Assembly (NCBI RefSeq): GCF_000485595.1
Contig: NW_014577394.1
Coordinates: 39,096 to 71,721 of the forward strand
DNA: 32,626 bases
Direction: 5' to 3'
From: Priapulus caudatus
Taxonomy: Eukaryota; Priapulida; Priapulimorpha; Priapulimorphida; Priapulidae
The notes beneath the pieces are model-generated. The model was given only the letters and a program-made list of their open reading frames with translations, was not told where the DNA came from and did not search any database. A program made the translations under genes and the position numbers. Below, in pieces: positions 1 through 10,639 of the stretch (its first letter is position 1; every line of letters begins with the position of its first letter).

Positions 1-24
1 TATATATAAATTATGTATAAACAC

Positions 25-297
25 CTTTATGAAGTCGACAGTCATGAAGAGCATCATGAAGCTGCACAGTACGCTCGACAAGAACTCCACTTCATAGGCG
101 ACACCATATCTGCGTGCACGTCCCCAGTACCTGCCCGCGATAGCGCCAGTGTCCAATGGCGAGCCGTCCAGCAGGACAAGATGGCCGATGGTGCGCTGCG
201 CTTGCTGCAGCTGTAGTGCCATCTCAAAGGCGACGCAGGCGCCAAATGAGTAGCCACCTAGATGGACGGCTCCCATCGGATAGTGGTCAGTGATTTT
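25..297 (-). CDS. FASN: FASN thioesterase exon TE-b, copy 1
   Basis: This exon encodes 91 residues of the thioesterase that releases the finished acyl chain from the ACP of cytosolic fatty acid synthase. It is open throughout and in phase 0. The nucleophile motif GYSFG (Ser at residue 17) is followed by the LLDGSP motif (residues 42-47), which supplies the acid of the Ser-Asp-His triad. The His would be in a later exon beyond the window. The acceptor is a (CT)n tract ending in TTTCAG; the donor is AAG|GTGTTT at 24-23. It follows TE-a (513-674) directly in reading order. The same exon recurs at 1602-1866 and 12461-12762. Identity is certain; the donor is inferred. Confidence 0.9.
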
Positions 298-512
298 CTG
301 AAAGAAAGAGAGAGAGAGAGAGGAAGAGGAAGATTAGTGAATAATAGAGAGAGAGAAACATGGAGAAAGCGAGAGACAGGGGACAGAATTGGTCGCAGGT
401 GGTCTGCTTCATGGACGACAGCTACTGTATTGTAACATGGTTAAATTCACTTGTACCTCAACGCATCTATCAGAGACTCAATACAGGCCATTTAAACAAT
501 CGGCAGACTTAC

Positions 513-674
513 TTGGATGTAAAAGGATGCCAGATTTTGCAGACTTGTGAGTGGTGCTTCTGCGGTGCACTGTAGTCCATACACCGGACATGACATTGCT
601 ACCGCCAAATCTTGCAGGGTCGCTGCAACGCCATCTAATGCATGTACAATGAAGTACGGTGTGCCTTCTTCAAC
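513..674 (-). CDS. FASN: FASN thioesterase exon TE-a, copy 1
   Basis: The exon is exactly 54 codons in phase 0, starting V-E-E-G-T-P-Y-F-I-V-H and ending FYIQ. It matches the N-terminal strand of the FASN thioesterase (FLVHP...YGLQCT...APL), which leads into the nucleophile exon. The acceptor reads CTGATGCAG|GTTG and the donor CAA|GTAAGT. Here the residue after VH is Ala; the tandem copy at 2090-2251 has the more usual Pro. The intron to TE-b (298-512) contains GA-rich runs that are CT-rich on the coding strand. Confidence 0.9.
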
Positions 675-772
675 CTGCATCAGGTAAAAATAGCACACGT
701 ATCAATTAACGAAGTCATCAATACATGTATTGAAAGCGTATATACTGAACTAGCTTGACCGATCTATGCAAG

Positions 773-1082
773 AGGGTGGATAAGTGAAACGTGATCGGCC
801 GTTTTTATACCTCGTGAACTGTGAATTGCAATTCATTTTGTCTGTGAACTGTGGATGGACCACCTTGCGTGAAGCGTGATTTAGCTTTTATTTAATCTGT
901 GAACTGTGAATAAGAGGTCTCTTTCCTCGTGAATCTATGCATGTCGTGAATCTATGCATGTCGTGAATCTATGCATGTCCTCGTGAATCTATGCATTTTC
1001 ACATTTTCACTGTGAAATGTGAAAAGCAGTTTATTTTCACTGTAAACTGTGAACAGTACCGTCCCTTACCCCCCCCCCCCTA
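773..1082. mobile_element. MITE-like insertion with 7-bp target duplication
   Basis: A 310-bp block is flanked by direct repeats ATGCAAG (766-772 and 1083-1089). The tandem copy of this region has one ATGCAAG and no insert (near 2344), which is the empty site. The ends are imperfect inverted repeats: the left end begins AGGGTGGATAAG, and the reverse complement of the right end is TA, a G run, then TAAGGGA. Inside are repeats of CTGTGAACTGTGAAT, three to four units of GTGAATCTATGCATGTC, a near-palindrome at 996-1027 and a C10 run. There is no coding capacity. A hAT-like non-autonomous element is possible, but superfamily is not proven. The same insertion is at 13254-13552. Confidence 0.65.
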
Positions 1083-1184
1083 ATGCAAGGGGGAGTGCAT
1101 GGTTATCCCACTCAGATGAACATGTCAATTATTGCAACAAGACGTCTGGAGTGTGCACTGCTAATTAACGCTCACAATATTGTG

Positions 1185-1601
1185 AGTGTGTGCTGCCACC
1201 TACCCCACGATTTTGTGAGCGGGTGCTGCCCCCTACCTCAGGATATCGTGAGTGCCGCTACCTCCTACCTCCGGATTTTGAGAGCGTGTGCTGCCACCTA
1301 CCTCGTGATTTTGAGAGCGTGTGCTGCCACCTACCTCAGGATTTTGAGAGCGTGTGCTGCCACTTACCCCACAATTTTACGAACATGTGTTGGCCCTACT
1401 GCAATTAAGATGTTGTGTACGTGTGTTGTCCCTCTACCTTGAGCTGTTGTGTACGTGTGCTGCCCCCTACCTTGAGCTGTTGTGTAACCATGTGCTGCCC
1501 CCTACATCAGGATGGTGTAACCATGTGCTGCCCCCTACCTCAAGATGGTGTAACCATGTGCTGCCCCCTACCTCAGGATGGTGTAACCATGTGCTGCCCA
1601 A
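1185..1601. repeat. 33-bp minisatellite, array 1
   Basis: Tandem units of about 33 bp occur in two variants: one around TTTTGAGAGCGTGTGCTGCC (left part) and one around GGTGTAACCATGTGCTGCC (right part), both joined by CTACCTCAGGA. The array lies in what would be the FASN intron between ACP and TE-a. It stops abruptly at 1601, where TE-b copy 2 begins; that is the tandem duplication junction. Confidence 0.9.
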
Positions 1602-1866
1602 AGTCGACAGTCATGAATAGCGTCATGAAGCTGCTCAGTACGCTCGACAAGAACTCCACTTCGTTGGCGACACCATATCTGCGTGCACGTCCCCGGTACC
1701 TGCCCGCGATAGCGCCAATGTCCAATGGCGAGCCGTCCAGCAGGACAAGATGGCCGACGGTGCGCTGCGCTTGCTGCAGCTGTAGTGCCATCTCAAAGGC
1801 GACGCAGGCACCGAATGAGTAGCCACCTAGATGGACGGCTCCCATCGGATAGTGGTCAGTGATTTT
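1602..1866 (-). pseudogene. FASN: FASN thioesterase exon TE-b, copy 2, cut at its 3' end
   Basis: This is a near-identical second copy of the nucleophile exon, with GYSFG and LLDGSP intact and the same (CT)n-TTTCAG acceptor at 1868-1867. The last few codons and the donor seen in copy 1 are missing: coding sequence runs straight into the 33-bp minisatellite at 1601/1602. As assembled it has no splice donor, so it could not be joined to the rest of the thioesterase. It may be a true tandem duplicate produced by unequal exchange, or an assembly product. Confidence 0.8.
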
Positions 1867-1868
1867 CT

Positions 1869-1903
<35 letters not shown>

Positions 1904-2089
1904 ACAGGAAGATTAGTGAACAACAGAGAGAGAGAAACATGAAGAATGCGAGAGACATGGGACAGAATTGGTTGAAGGTGGTTCGTAGACGACAGTTACT
2001 GTATTGTAACATGGTTAAATTCACTTGTACCACAACGCATTTATCAGAGACTCAATACAGGCCATTTAAACAATCGGCAGACAGCTTAC

Positions 2090-2251
2090 TTGGATGTAAA
2101 AGGATGCCAGATTTTGCAGACTTGTGAGTGGTGCTTCTGCGGTGCACTGTAGTCCATACACCGGACATGACATTGCTACCGCCAAATCTTGCAGGGTCGC
2201 TGCAACGCCATCTAATGGATGTACAATGAAGTACGGTGTGCCTTCTTCAAC
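2090..2251 (-). CDS. FASN: FASN thioesterase exon TE-a, copy 2
   Basis: This 54-codon phase-0 exon is almost identical to 513-674, with FIVHPLDG near its start. Splice signals are GATGCAG|GTTG and CAA|GTAAGC. It is the TE-a copy nearest to the left ACP exon, separated from it by minisatellite array 2. The intron towards TE-b copy 2 contains the AG-rich block at about 1869-1940. The region just upstream (about 2344) is the site that lacks the MITE found in the other two copies. Confidence 0.88.
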
Positions 2252-2429
2252 CTGCATCAGGTAAAAATAGCACACGTATCAATAACGAAGTCATCAATAC
2301 ATGCATTGAAAGCGTATATACTGAACTATAGCTTGACCGATCTATGCAAGGGGGAGTGCATGGTTATCCCACTCAGATGAATATGTCAATTATTGCAACA
2401 AGACGACTGGAGTGTGCACTGCTAATTAA

Positions 2430-3360
2430 CGCTCACAATATCGTGAGTGGGTGCTGCTCCCTACCCGACGATTTTGTGAGCGGGTGCTGCCCCCTACCCC
2501 AGGATATCGTGAGTGCCGCTACCTCCTACCTCAGGATTTTGAGAGCGTGTGCTGCCATGCACCTACCTCATGATTTTGAGAGCGTGTACTCCCACCTACC
2601 TCAGGATTTTGAGAGCGTGTGCTGCCACCTACCGCACAATTTTACGAACATGTGTTGGCCCTACTGCAATTAAGACGTTGTGTACGTGTGCTGTCCCTCT
2701 ACCCTGAGCTGTTGTGTACGTGTTCTGCCCCCTACCTTGAGCTGTTGTGTAACCATGTGCTGCCCCCTACCTCAGGATTATGTAACCGTGTGCTGCCCTC
2801 TACCTCAGGATGGTGTAACCATGTGCTGCCCCCTACCTCAGGTTGGTGTAATCATGTGCTGCCCCCTACCTCAGGATGGTGTAACCATGTGCTGCCCTCT
2901 ACCTCAGGATGGTGTAACCATGTGCTGCCCCCTACCTCAGGTTGGTGTAATCATGTGCTGCCCCCTACCTCAGGATGGTGTAACCATGTGCTGCCCCCAC
3001 CTCAAGATGAAGTAACGATGTGCTGCCCCCTACCTCAGGATGGTGTAACAATGTGTTGCCCCCTACCTCCAGATGGTGTAACCATGTGCTGCCCCCTACC
3101 TCAGGGATGGTGTAACCATGTGCTGCCCTCTACTCAGATGATGTAACCATGTGCTGCCCCTACCTCAGGATGGTGTAACCTATCGTGCGCCCCTACCTCA
3201 GGATGGTGTAACCATGTGGCTGCCACCTACACTCCGGATAGGTGTAACCATGTGCTGCCCCCTACCTCAGGATAGTGTAACCATGTGCTGCCCCCTACCT
3301 CAGGATAGTGGTAACCATGTGCTGCCCCCTACCTCCAGCGATGATGTAACATGTGCTGGC
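2430..3360. repeat. 33-bp minisatellite, array 2 (longest)
   Basis: About 28 tandem units of roughly 33 bp. The first units carry GATTTTGTGAGCGGGTGCTGCC or TTTTGAGAGCGTGTGCTGCC variants; the remainder are near-uniform units around GGTGTAACCATGTGCTGCC. Unit starts at about 2751, 2784, 2817 and 2850 show the exact 33-bp period. Because 33 is divisible by three, the plus strand stays open for long stretches and reads as an 11-residue Cys-rich repeat (MCCPLPQDGVT). I see no sign that this is a gene; it occupies the FASN intron between ACP and TE-a. Confidence 0.92.
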
Positions 3361-3388
3361 CAAACCTAACACTTGTTTATAGTTTTAC

Positions 3389-3683
3389 GAGACACTGTGC
3401 GTTGGAATCAGCTTATCGAGGTCCAGCGATCGTATGCAGCGCACGGCTCCCCGCGCGCTTCCTCAGCATGTCTCGATCCGTCTGCCTGTCGTGGCCTCGT
3501 GCCTTGTCGCCCTCGCCGCGAGAGTGCGTCTCGAGCAGCGCATCTCAGCAGCGGATGTTGTCATCGATAGTGAGAGGTCGAAGTCTCGCTCGAGCGTCTG
3601 CCTCACCTCGACACCCATTAGCGAGTCGAGACCAAGCTCTCCCAGCGTCAGCTCAGCATTCAGCGTCGCGACGTCCTTCACTC
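3389..3683 (-). CDS. FASN: FASN acyl carrier protein exon, left copy
   Basis: This exon encodes most of the ACP, which carries the growing acyl chain on 4'-phosphopantetheine. [16 protein letters not shown] is followed by [22 protein letters not shown]; the Ser of GLDSLM is the phosphopantetheine attachment site. The acceptor is GCGCCAG|GA, completing a Gly codon split with the preceding KR4 exon (ANILG-VKDV). The proposed donor is TCTC|GTAAAA at 3388-3387. After LSM the frame appears to slip: the right copy reads ENIRLLTI here and continues to LDLDKL, whereas this copy reaches LDLDKL only in another frame. The length (295) also fails to return to the phase 0 that TE-a needs. Confidence 0.85.
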
Positions 3684-3991
3684 CTGGCGCCACGAAATAA
3701 CGCACTTTATTATGACTCATTATAACATATTTTAATGTCAATGTTTACCGTGTTTGTGAACAAAACTAAAGTGTAAAGTTTACTCGATTCAAATGAAAGG
3801 GATACTGTGTAATGACGTTTCTTCAACACCACTGTAAATGAGTTGTTGTGTCAATTATATCAACCAAGAAGTTGTGTAATAAGTTTGTTGTGTACATTTT
3901 AATGGTTTTTAAACAATAATTACGTAATATAACAAAAAATGCTACGTGTAATAAGAAATATTAATTTAGTGATACTGAGCCGATAGCGTAC

Positions 3992-4237
3992 CGAGGATGT
4001 TGGCGACAGCGTGGATAAGGTCGACCTGTGAGTCCTGCGTTGACGCGCCACCGCTGCCATGCTTCTCTGCAAGCACAAAGCTGGAGACGACGGGGAACGG
4101 CTGGTTGAGCAGCACATCCATCGTCTGCATGCAGGAAGTAATGCGCTGCGGCTGCGTGCCACCTATGACAGCGTCTTTGCCTCCCAGGCTGCGCGCCACC
4201 CCCACGTCACCGATCGCTCCCCATTGGATTGCGAGCG
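3992..4237 (-). CDS. FASN: FASN KR C-terminal/ACP linker exon (KR4), left copy
   Basis: The exon is 246 nt and open, starting [13 protein letters not shown] and running through [25 protein letters not shown] and [11 protein letters not shown]. This is the end of the ketoreductase fold and the start of the ACP helix bundle in animal FASN. The acceptor TCTGCAG and donor CTCG|GTACGC leave split codons at both ends that match the neighbouring exons (FP-A-LAIQW upstream, NILG-VKDV downstream). It lies between KR3 (4831-5077) and ACP (3389-3683). The copy at 14735-14979 has several one-base indels; this is the cleaner version. Confidence 0.9.
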
Positions 4238-4276
4238 CTGCAGACAGAAAAATGTGTCATCACTCTATGCTGCCAG

Positions 4277-4640
4277 TGTAAACGACGACAACAACGACAA
4301 GTATGACGATGCATTAACGATGCGTTGAGTGAAAATTGTTCCATTTGAATACAGTCAATACACTATCTATATTCCATATCAAAAACGACAACAACGACCA
4401 TAACAACGACAAGCATGACGATGACGACATAGTTAAAGACAACCACATCAAAACGACATCAATGACAATTAACAAAATAACAACAACGAAGATAATGATG
4501 ACGACAACAAAAACGACAGCTGTAACAAGACCAGCAGCAACAACAACAACAACAAACAACAACAACGACGACAAGGATGACAACAATAATGGCAGAACAT
4601 CGACGAAAAAAACAACAACAATGATGTCGACAACGCAAGT
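4277..4640. repeat. CAA/GAC-rich trinucleotide tract
   Basis: A low-complexity intron segment is rich in ACAACA, AACGAC and GATGAC on the plus strand. It includes two direct copies of a 45-bp segment containing ATTGTTCCATTTGAATAC (about 4330-4382 and 4639-4685). Open frames on either strand read as runs of T/N/D or V/L/C and are compositional. The equivalent intron is at 15020-15395. Confidence 0.85.
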
Positions 4641-4666
4641 GAACATTGTTCCATTTGAATACACTA

Positions 4667-5077
<411 letters not shown>

Positions 5078-5282
5078 CTAAAGCGGGCGCATGTAGTCGA
5101 ATATGAGTCCACTGTTCCAACATTCAGTGTCAACACATTGCAATCGTTTGGAAGTATATAAGAAGTGAGATCTGATGAACGAATATTATTAGTTTGGGGA
5201 TACGTGTGTTCCTAGATCCTACCAATCAGACTGAATACCTCAACGCGGGAGCCCCCTTTTGATTACACTTCTTTAAATTATA
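5078..5282 (-). other. FASN intron shared with the right copy
   Basis: This sequence matches 15845-16030, including GGAAGTATATAAGAAGTGAGAT. Similarity ends near 5283, where the left copy departs into unrelated DNA. Confidence 0.75.
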
Positions 5283-7924
5283 TAGTTGTACTCTACTCTT
5301 CTGTCCGCCTCCGATCCGAATCCGTCTCGTCTCTCTGCTCTCTCTCCTCCCGCTCTCACTCTCTTTCTTTCTCTCATCATCTCGTCTCTCATCTCTATAT
5401 ATATATTATCGCGATATATAGTATGTGGTTCTAAGACAAATACCATCGCGCAAGCGCACCGCACACCGGACAATCACCGCACCCCCTCAGACACATTACC
5501 TGTATCCGAATCTCTGGCATGGCGCTCATCAAATTTTTGCCAGGACAATACCCCCCCCATGGGCTATTCTCGACCCCTCCCGAACGTGATCTATATGTAC
5601 CGGGTCTGCATCGTGTCCACACCCCAGCGGACTATCACCCCCACGGCTTATCCGTGTCAACAATCTAACCTGGGCCGCTGAGCCCATATTATCGTACTCC
5701 GACATCACCGTCGGACCCCTCGCACGCCAACGGTACGAATCCATCACCCGACATTTTACCCTCCCGGACATTACCATCGTGCCGGGACAACCTTAGCCGC
5801 ATGACTTTTCCCGAGCACAATCCCTTAGAGGGAGATACCTTATAGAGGTACATGAGACGGAGAGAGGTTAGCGATAACAAGGAGACGAAATAGTTAGCTG
5901 AGGATAAACCAGGCGGCGTGTAGAGGTAGTGTGGCGCGAGAGCGAAAGCGAGCATGAGTCTATAGAGTAAGTGAGTACGCCACGCCTGGTGTGTACATGA
6001 GATTTTGAAAGAAGCACAAGTGAGTAGACCCGCTAGCTCGAAGGGGCACAAACAATGTGAGTTGGTGATATGTGCTCGAGGAGACCGAACAGAGGGTAGG
6101 ACCGGCTCCACTGAACTATCTTGCACGCACTGCTTGCTGCCATCCTGCCTTTGTTGATCCGTGTCAATTTCAGTTTTTTTGTCATCTCGCTCTAGTCCTT
6201 TTGCTCTATGCTTGGCGGATCTAAAATATCTATATTATTTGTTCTTTAGATTGACTTTTATCTGCTATTCTTTCATCATATCTTAATTCTTATCTTATAT
6301 ATTCTTATCGTCTTCTTATTATTCTACCTGCCACAATTTCTGTATCTCTTTTAACCTGGTTGATTGACACAGATTCTGTCTAGTCTATCGCCGTTAGTAA
6401 GTCATGGCTGTATCGTCAGGGCCTGTTAGTTTGTCTTGCCACGGCTAGCATCGGGATCTGCCGTGCCTACTTATTTTATCAGTATTTTTTCTTATTATTA
6501 ATTGTTGCTTGATTCAATGTGAGATTAATTCTAGTAATACGCTTCTTTATTTATTTATAGAGTTGACAAGCCCCTTTCGGGTTTGCTCATCCCACCGTCA
6601 CTTATTTGGTAGTATGTGCCACTTTAGCCGTAAGTCCAAATGTGTGGGGGGCCTTTGGAACTTGAGAGCTCGACTCTATAATGTGTCTTCTGAACTAATG
6701 TTGTTGAATTTGGTAATGTTCACCATTCTATATTCTTTCTTATTGTTCCGAAAATGGGGGTGCTCCGGATATCTAGATTTCGTTGTAAATTTTTCAGCAT
6801 CCGCTTCATATAAATCTGGACCACGGTCTTTAAAAGAGGGTCCTCCGAATCAGTGGGAACAGTGATTTGCTTTTAAAAATCTATGCTTGCTAGCATCTGC
6901 GAATCCAATAATTGTGCTGTATTTATCATTCTATGTTTTGTAGTGAAGAGAAGGTACCATCCTATCTCTGAACGTCCGGAGTAACGAGGTATTGATAAAT
7001 CGCACCGGTGCTTACTTCACTATGCTTGCTGTAGTTGTTAGTTTCCTGGCCACACCCAGCGACAATACTTGCTACTATCGACTATCACACACAGCGAGAG
7101 CATCAACTGCACGACACTTGGATTCAGCGCTCGAAGGCACACCGCACCTCTACGGTCAAACGCACTGCCATCGCACATACGCATGCGACTGCATGATTCA
7201 CACAATACACAACAACACCTACACACGCTTCATGCATGCCTTTCACGGCTTTGTCCGCTCGGCTTCAAATCGTATTCTCTGAGATAGTATCGATACTAGC
7301 TGGAATGGAAACTATTACAAACTATACATTATTTTTCCTGATGAATTGATGTAAATTGCTAAGTGATATGTATATTCTAACTTATTTGCTAAAAAGACAT
7401 GTTTTTATTAGTTATCCAATCAGCATTCTTCTTACCACTCCATATGACATTATTTTTTTTTAGCATACTTTAGTCAACTATCACTTGTTCAGCTTTAGTA
7501 CATTTCTCATTTGTATAATTTACTAATATTGACCTTTTAAAATGATCAGATAATTGGTTTTCCTTCTCAACTGAGTAGCCCTGAAAACTGTCGGGAGTAT
7601 AATGCCTGTATTTGCGACAGGATATCTATAATTTTTCTAGATGAATTTTCTGAATAGGAAATATTTACCTGTCCTCGAACTCTACTCCTATACTGCTCAC
7701 ACTTCGTGACCTTTCGCGATTCGTTGCCGTTAGCCGCATGCGTGCCTGCCGGCAGCCAGGAATTCGACAATACTACTCATAATATCATTGCTACAACTTA
7801 TCTATGATATTAATCTATTTGTGGTCCATTCCGTATCTCTTTCTGCAGAAGTTCAGCATTTGGGAGGCCTATACAGTTCATAGACCTCTATTTGCAACTA
7901 TTGGTTAGTTTTGGTCTCTTTATC
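5283..7924. other. 2.6-kb stretch without a recognised gene
   Basis: Between KR3 and the next FASN-like intron (homologous to 16387 onward) the right copy has only about 360 bp, including exon KR2. Here there are 2.6 kb of unrelated sequence: a CT-rich part (5290-5400), a C-rich part with repeated GACATTACC/GACATCACC-like words (5450-5790), and AT-rich DNA. Open frames up to 145 codons (minus 5689-6126, plus 6509-6865) show no domain I know and lack convincing splice context. It could be an unidentified insertion that removed KR2, or a wrongly placed contig. Confidence 0.5.
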
Positions 7925-8639
7925 TCAATATACTCTGTGTTGGTACCGAGTGTAATTACTGTTGTTGGTTGCCTCGATTTCCAATTTAGTTGCGTTATTG
8001 TGTTTTATTGTTTTTTTGTTTTGGGAATCGTATTCAGTATCCACCTTATCATATCGGGCATTCTGGGATTATTTATCTTGCATCATGATATAACTTATTG
8101 AAATATGTCGTGATAGATGCGTACGGATTGCAACAAATTGATTTTTCTACTGAATTCACTTTACTTTCTAAGACCCTAAGAGTGACACCTAGACATATAT
8201 GGTTGCCTCACGATCATCATACGTCCATCATTGTGTTTTACTCACTATGCAGTCCCTTCCGAGCTCAGCTGCTGTGTATATATGTCGATACTATGATCTA
8301 TGACGTGAGCGGCCCTGTATGGCTAGTGTTCTTATCTCCTTATGTTATGATTATTTTGAAAGCCAGAGTGAGCTACGTGGAGCTTCGGTTCATGGCGGTT
8401 TGTTAATCTCGTGTTCTGCTCAGTCTCACGTTTCTAAATAACATACAATCTACATGAAAGCTAAATTTCTATTGGTTGGGTTTACACAATCATGACATAT
8501 ATGTTAGTGTTATTTGCTACATATGTTCTATTATATTTACTGTATTATGTTACTTGTTTGTTAGGTGGCTATACTCCTACATTATCCGCAGTCTTGCGCC
8601 AGCTGCCCTATGTGAGTACTCCTTATGCAACGCACTTAC
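7925..8639 (-). other. FASN intron, allele without the gypsy insertion
   Basis: This is alignable but divergent to 16387-16732 (for example TTTTGGGAATC and TTGCTACATATGTTCTATTA), then continues into sequence matching 25705 onward across GTTAG at 8560-8564. It is the uninterrupted form of the intron that holds the gypsy element in the right copy. Open frames here are not supported as genes. Confidence 0.7.
8560..8564. other. Empty target site (GTTAG) for the gypsy element
   Basis: The left flank TTACTGTATTATGTTA ends in GTTAG and continues GTGGCTATACTCC. In the right copy the same left flank ends in GTTAG at 16728-16732 and is followed by an LTR; the same right flank (GGCTATACTC) follows GTTAG at 25700-25704. 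Confidence 0.85.
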
Positions 8640-8908
8640 TGTCTTCGACGCCCGGATCGGCTGGTGAGGACGACATTCGTGAGGCGCCTTCTATCTGAGG
8701 TAACCGAGCTTAGGACACCAACGAGGCTCCTTACGTGCCGACAGCGACTCATGGACACACTCCATCGGTCTAACGCCCCCCTGTGATGATGTAGTCAGAC
8801 TTCTGCGGGCTGACCAGCTGGTGTGCGGCCACAAGCGCATTTTCCATGGTAGTCTTCGTTCAAAGTGCCAGTCTAGGACCGTCCACGCTCGCTGCCATCC
8901 TTAACCTG
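8640..8908 (-). CDS. FASN: FASN ketoreductase nucleotide-binding exon (KR1), left copy, error-rich
   Basis: This is read from short frames interrupted by indels. SPQKSDYIITGG is the first beta strand and start of the Gly-rich NADPH loop; RLTNVVLTSRSG is the second strand with the cofactor-specificity Arg. The donor GACA|GTAAGTG at 8639-8638 is strong; the acceptor near 8909 (GGTGCAG|GTT) is tentative. Between the two recognisable pieces the GGxGxxG region is scrambled. The same exon is at 25768-25981, also damaged. Since both copies lie in indel-rich stretches, sequencing error is more likely than decay. Confidence 0.65.
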
Positions 8909-9089
8909 CACCTACCGGCGAGCCAGTAGACTGGCACGAATCTGACTGTCCTATGTCTCCATCTTGTACGCACCAGCGCCAGATTCTCATCCGGCTCATA
9001 CCGCGCGAATTCGTTTGCACGATAAAATAAGGCGGCCCTTGTATTCTCCTTGCGAATGCTCCGATCTGCATCAGGTTTTCTCCTTCATC

Positions 9090-10235
9090 CCGTACCATTC
9101 GCACGCACGCAACGCTTGTATGTCTAGCACTAACGCACGTAGCTACGCTACGGCTGACACAAAGTAATCACAATACACTGTCGCACTCGCACTCCACGCA
9201 CGCGAACAGAGGCGTTGGCTTTCTTGCCACTAGTCAGCATACATTACACGCCACCGCACGTCGAACCGACCGCAACGCACACAAAGCATACATACTGCGC
9301 ACCACTCAACCACGCAACGCTTGTATGTCTACACTTCGTCTGAGAGCACGCAGCACAGAAGACCGGACATGGCTTGTAATGGCTAGCCACTCGACGCACA
9401 CACAACGCTTTGTATGGTAGCACTACCACGCATACGACGTTGTATGTCTAGCACTCCACGCGCAACACACGCGTTGCTATGTCCTAGCATCTCAACAGCA
9501 CCCCGATGCTTGTATGTCTAGCCACTCACGCCGGCACGCTATGCTTGTATTCTAGCACTTCACGCACGCACGCAACGCAAGACGCATGCCTTGTATGTTC
9601 TAGCACCACGCACGCACCAATGCTGCTAATGTCTAGCCTCACGGGGAGCACGCACTACACGCTGGTCAATGTTCTAGCACTCACGCACCGCCCACTCCAT
9701 GCCCTCACTGCTCTAGCACCCTCACGTCAGAGTCCCGGCACCCACGCTTTGTACTGTCTAACACTATGCACGCACGCACACACGCTTGGTTAAGTCTAGG
9801 CACTCACGCGCGCACGCGCGCACGCGATCTTGTAGTCTAGCACTCACGAACACACAGCACGTTTGGCATGGTCTGAGCCACAACGCACGCCACAACACGC
9901 GTATATGACTAGCACGCAACGCGAACGCACCCTGAAGTACCGCTTGGACTTTTGTATGCTAGACAACTTACGGGCACGCACAGCACGTTTGTATGTCTAG
10001 CAACTCACCGGGTCCGGCCCGACACCTTGTAATGTTAAAGCACCTCCACGCACGCACCCCACCTTGTATGTCTCCACCACGCACGCACACAGCGTTTGTA
10101 TATCTAGCCATCACGGAGCACGCCCACGACGCTTGGTATGTCTAGCACTCCACGCACGCACACAACGTTGGTATGTCCTAGCACCTCACGGCATGCAGCA
10201 CACGTTTTGTATGTCTAGCACGCACGCACGCCAGG
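9090..10235. repeat. Irregular CACGCACG/TTGTATGTCTAGCACT minisatellite, left copy
   Basis: Units of roughly 35-40 bp built on CTTGTATGTCTAGCACTCAC followed by CGCACG runs repeat many times, with very uneven spacing from small indels. It lies in the FASN intron between KR1 and the last ER exon. The same array is at 26040-26885 in the same intron of the other copy. Open frames here are accidental. Confidence 0.85.
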
Positions 10236-10253
10236 CATGCGTCCTACTCTTAC

Positions 10254-10619
10254 TGTACCAGCACTTGCCGATGTGCCTTGCCCTTGTGGCCTGAAAGCGG
10301 AAATGCCTCCCTCCACGTTGTCGCGCCCCGAACCACAATTCGCGGGCCGTTGCCGTCAGGGGCGGCACTGCTCCGCTCGCGATGCCCTCGGCCACCAGGT
10401 GGCGCACAGCGCATCCAGTCGTCATTGTCGGTCGAAGAGGCGTCTAGGAGGATGCCGTGAAAGGCGACGTTACGTAGAAAGACTGCCAATGCCTAGCGGC
10501 GTGTTGCTCGACATGTCCGTACTTGCCGATCTCAAGGAAGCGGCCATGTTGCGCGAGGAAACGCACGCTCGCCTGTAGCTTGTCATCTGCCAGCGGGAGT
10601 TGAAGCACGACGTTACACG
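10254..10619 (-). CDS. FASN: FASN enoyl reductase C-terminal exon (ER3), left copy, error-rich
   Basis: The exon covers the end of the enoyl reductase, which reduces the enoyl-ACP double bond with NADPH. Pieces in order on the minus strand: [19 protein letters not shown] and LEIGKY, then [31 protein letters not shown] and HIGK before the donor. All match FASN, but they fall in different frames because of one-base indels. The proposed acceptor is TGCAG at about 10620 and the donor CAG|(G)TAAGAG at about 10253. It extends past the point where the copy at 19375 is cut, proving that copy is truncated. Confidence 0.75.
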
Positions 10620-10639
10620 CTGCAAGAGACACGGAGGCG

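Noticed and set aside
2619-3146. Long plus-strand frames encoding Cys-rich repeats
   Set aside because: They are produced by a 33-bp tandem unit without stops, inside a FASN intron and on the opposite strand, without start context or splice evidence.
1185-3360. Possible CRISPR-like array
   Set aside because: Units are contiguous with no unique spacers, and the locus is eukaryotic.
6509-6865. 118-codon plus-strand frame in the unassigned stretch
   Set aside because: No recognisable domain, AT-rich hydrophobic composition and no transcript signals.
9244-10235. Several frames of 60-95 codons
   Set aside because: They fall entirely within the CACGCACG/TTGTATG minisatellite and change with each indel.
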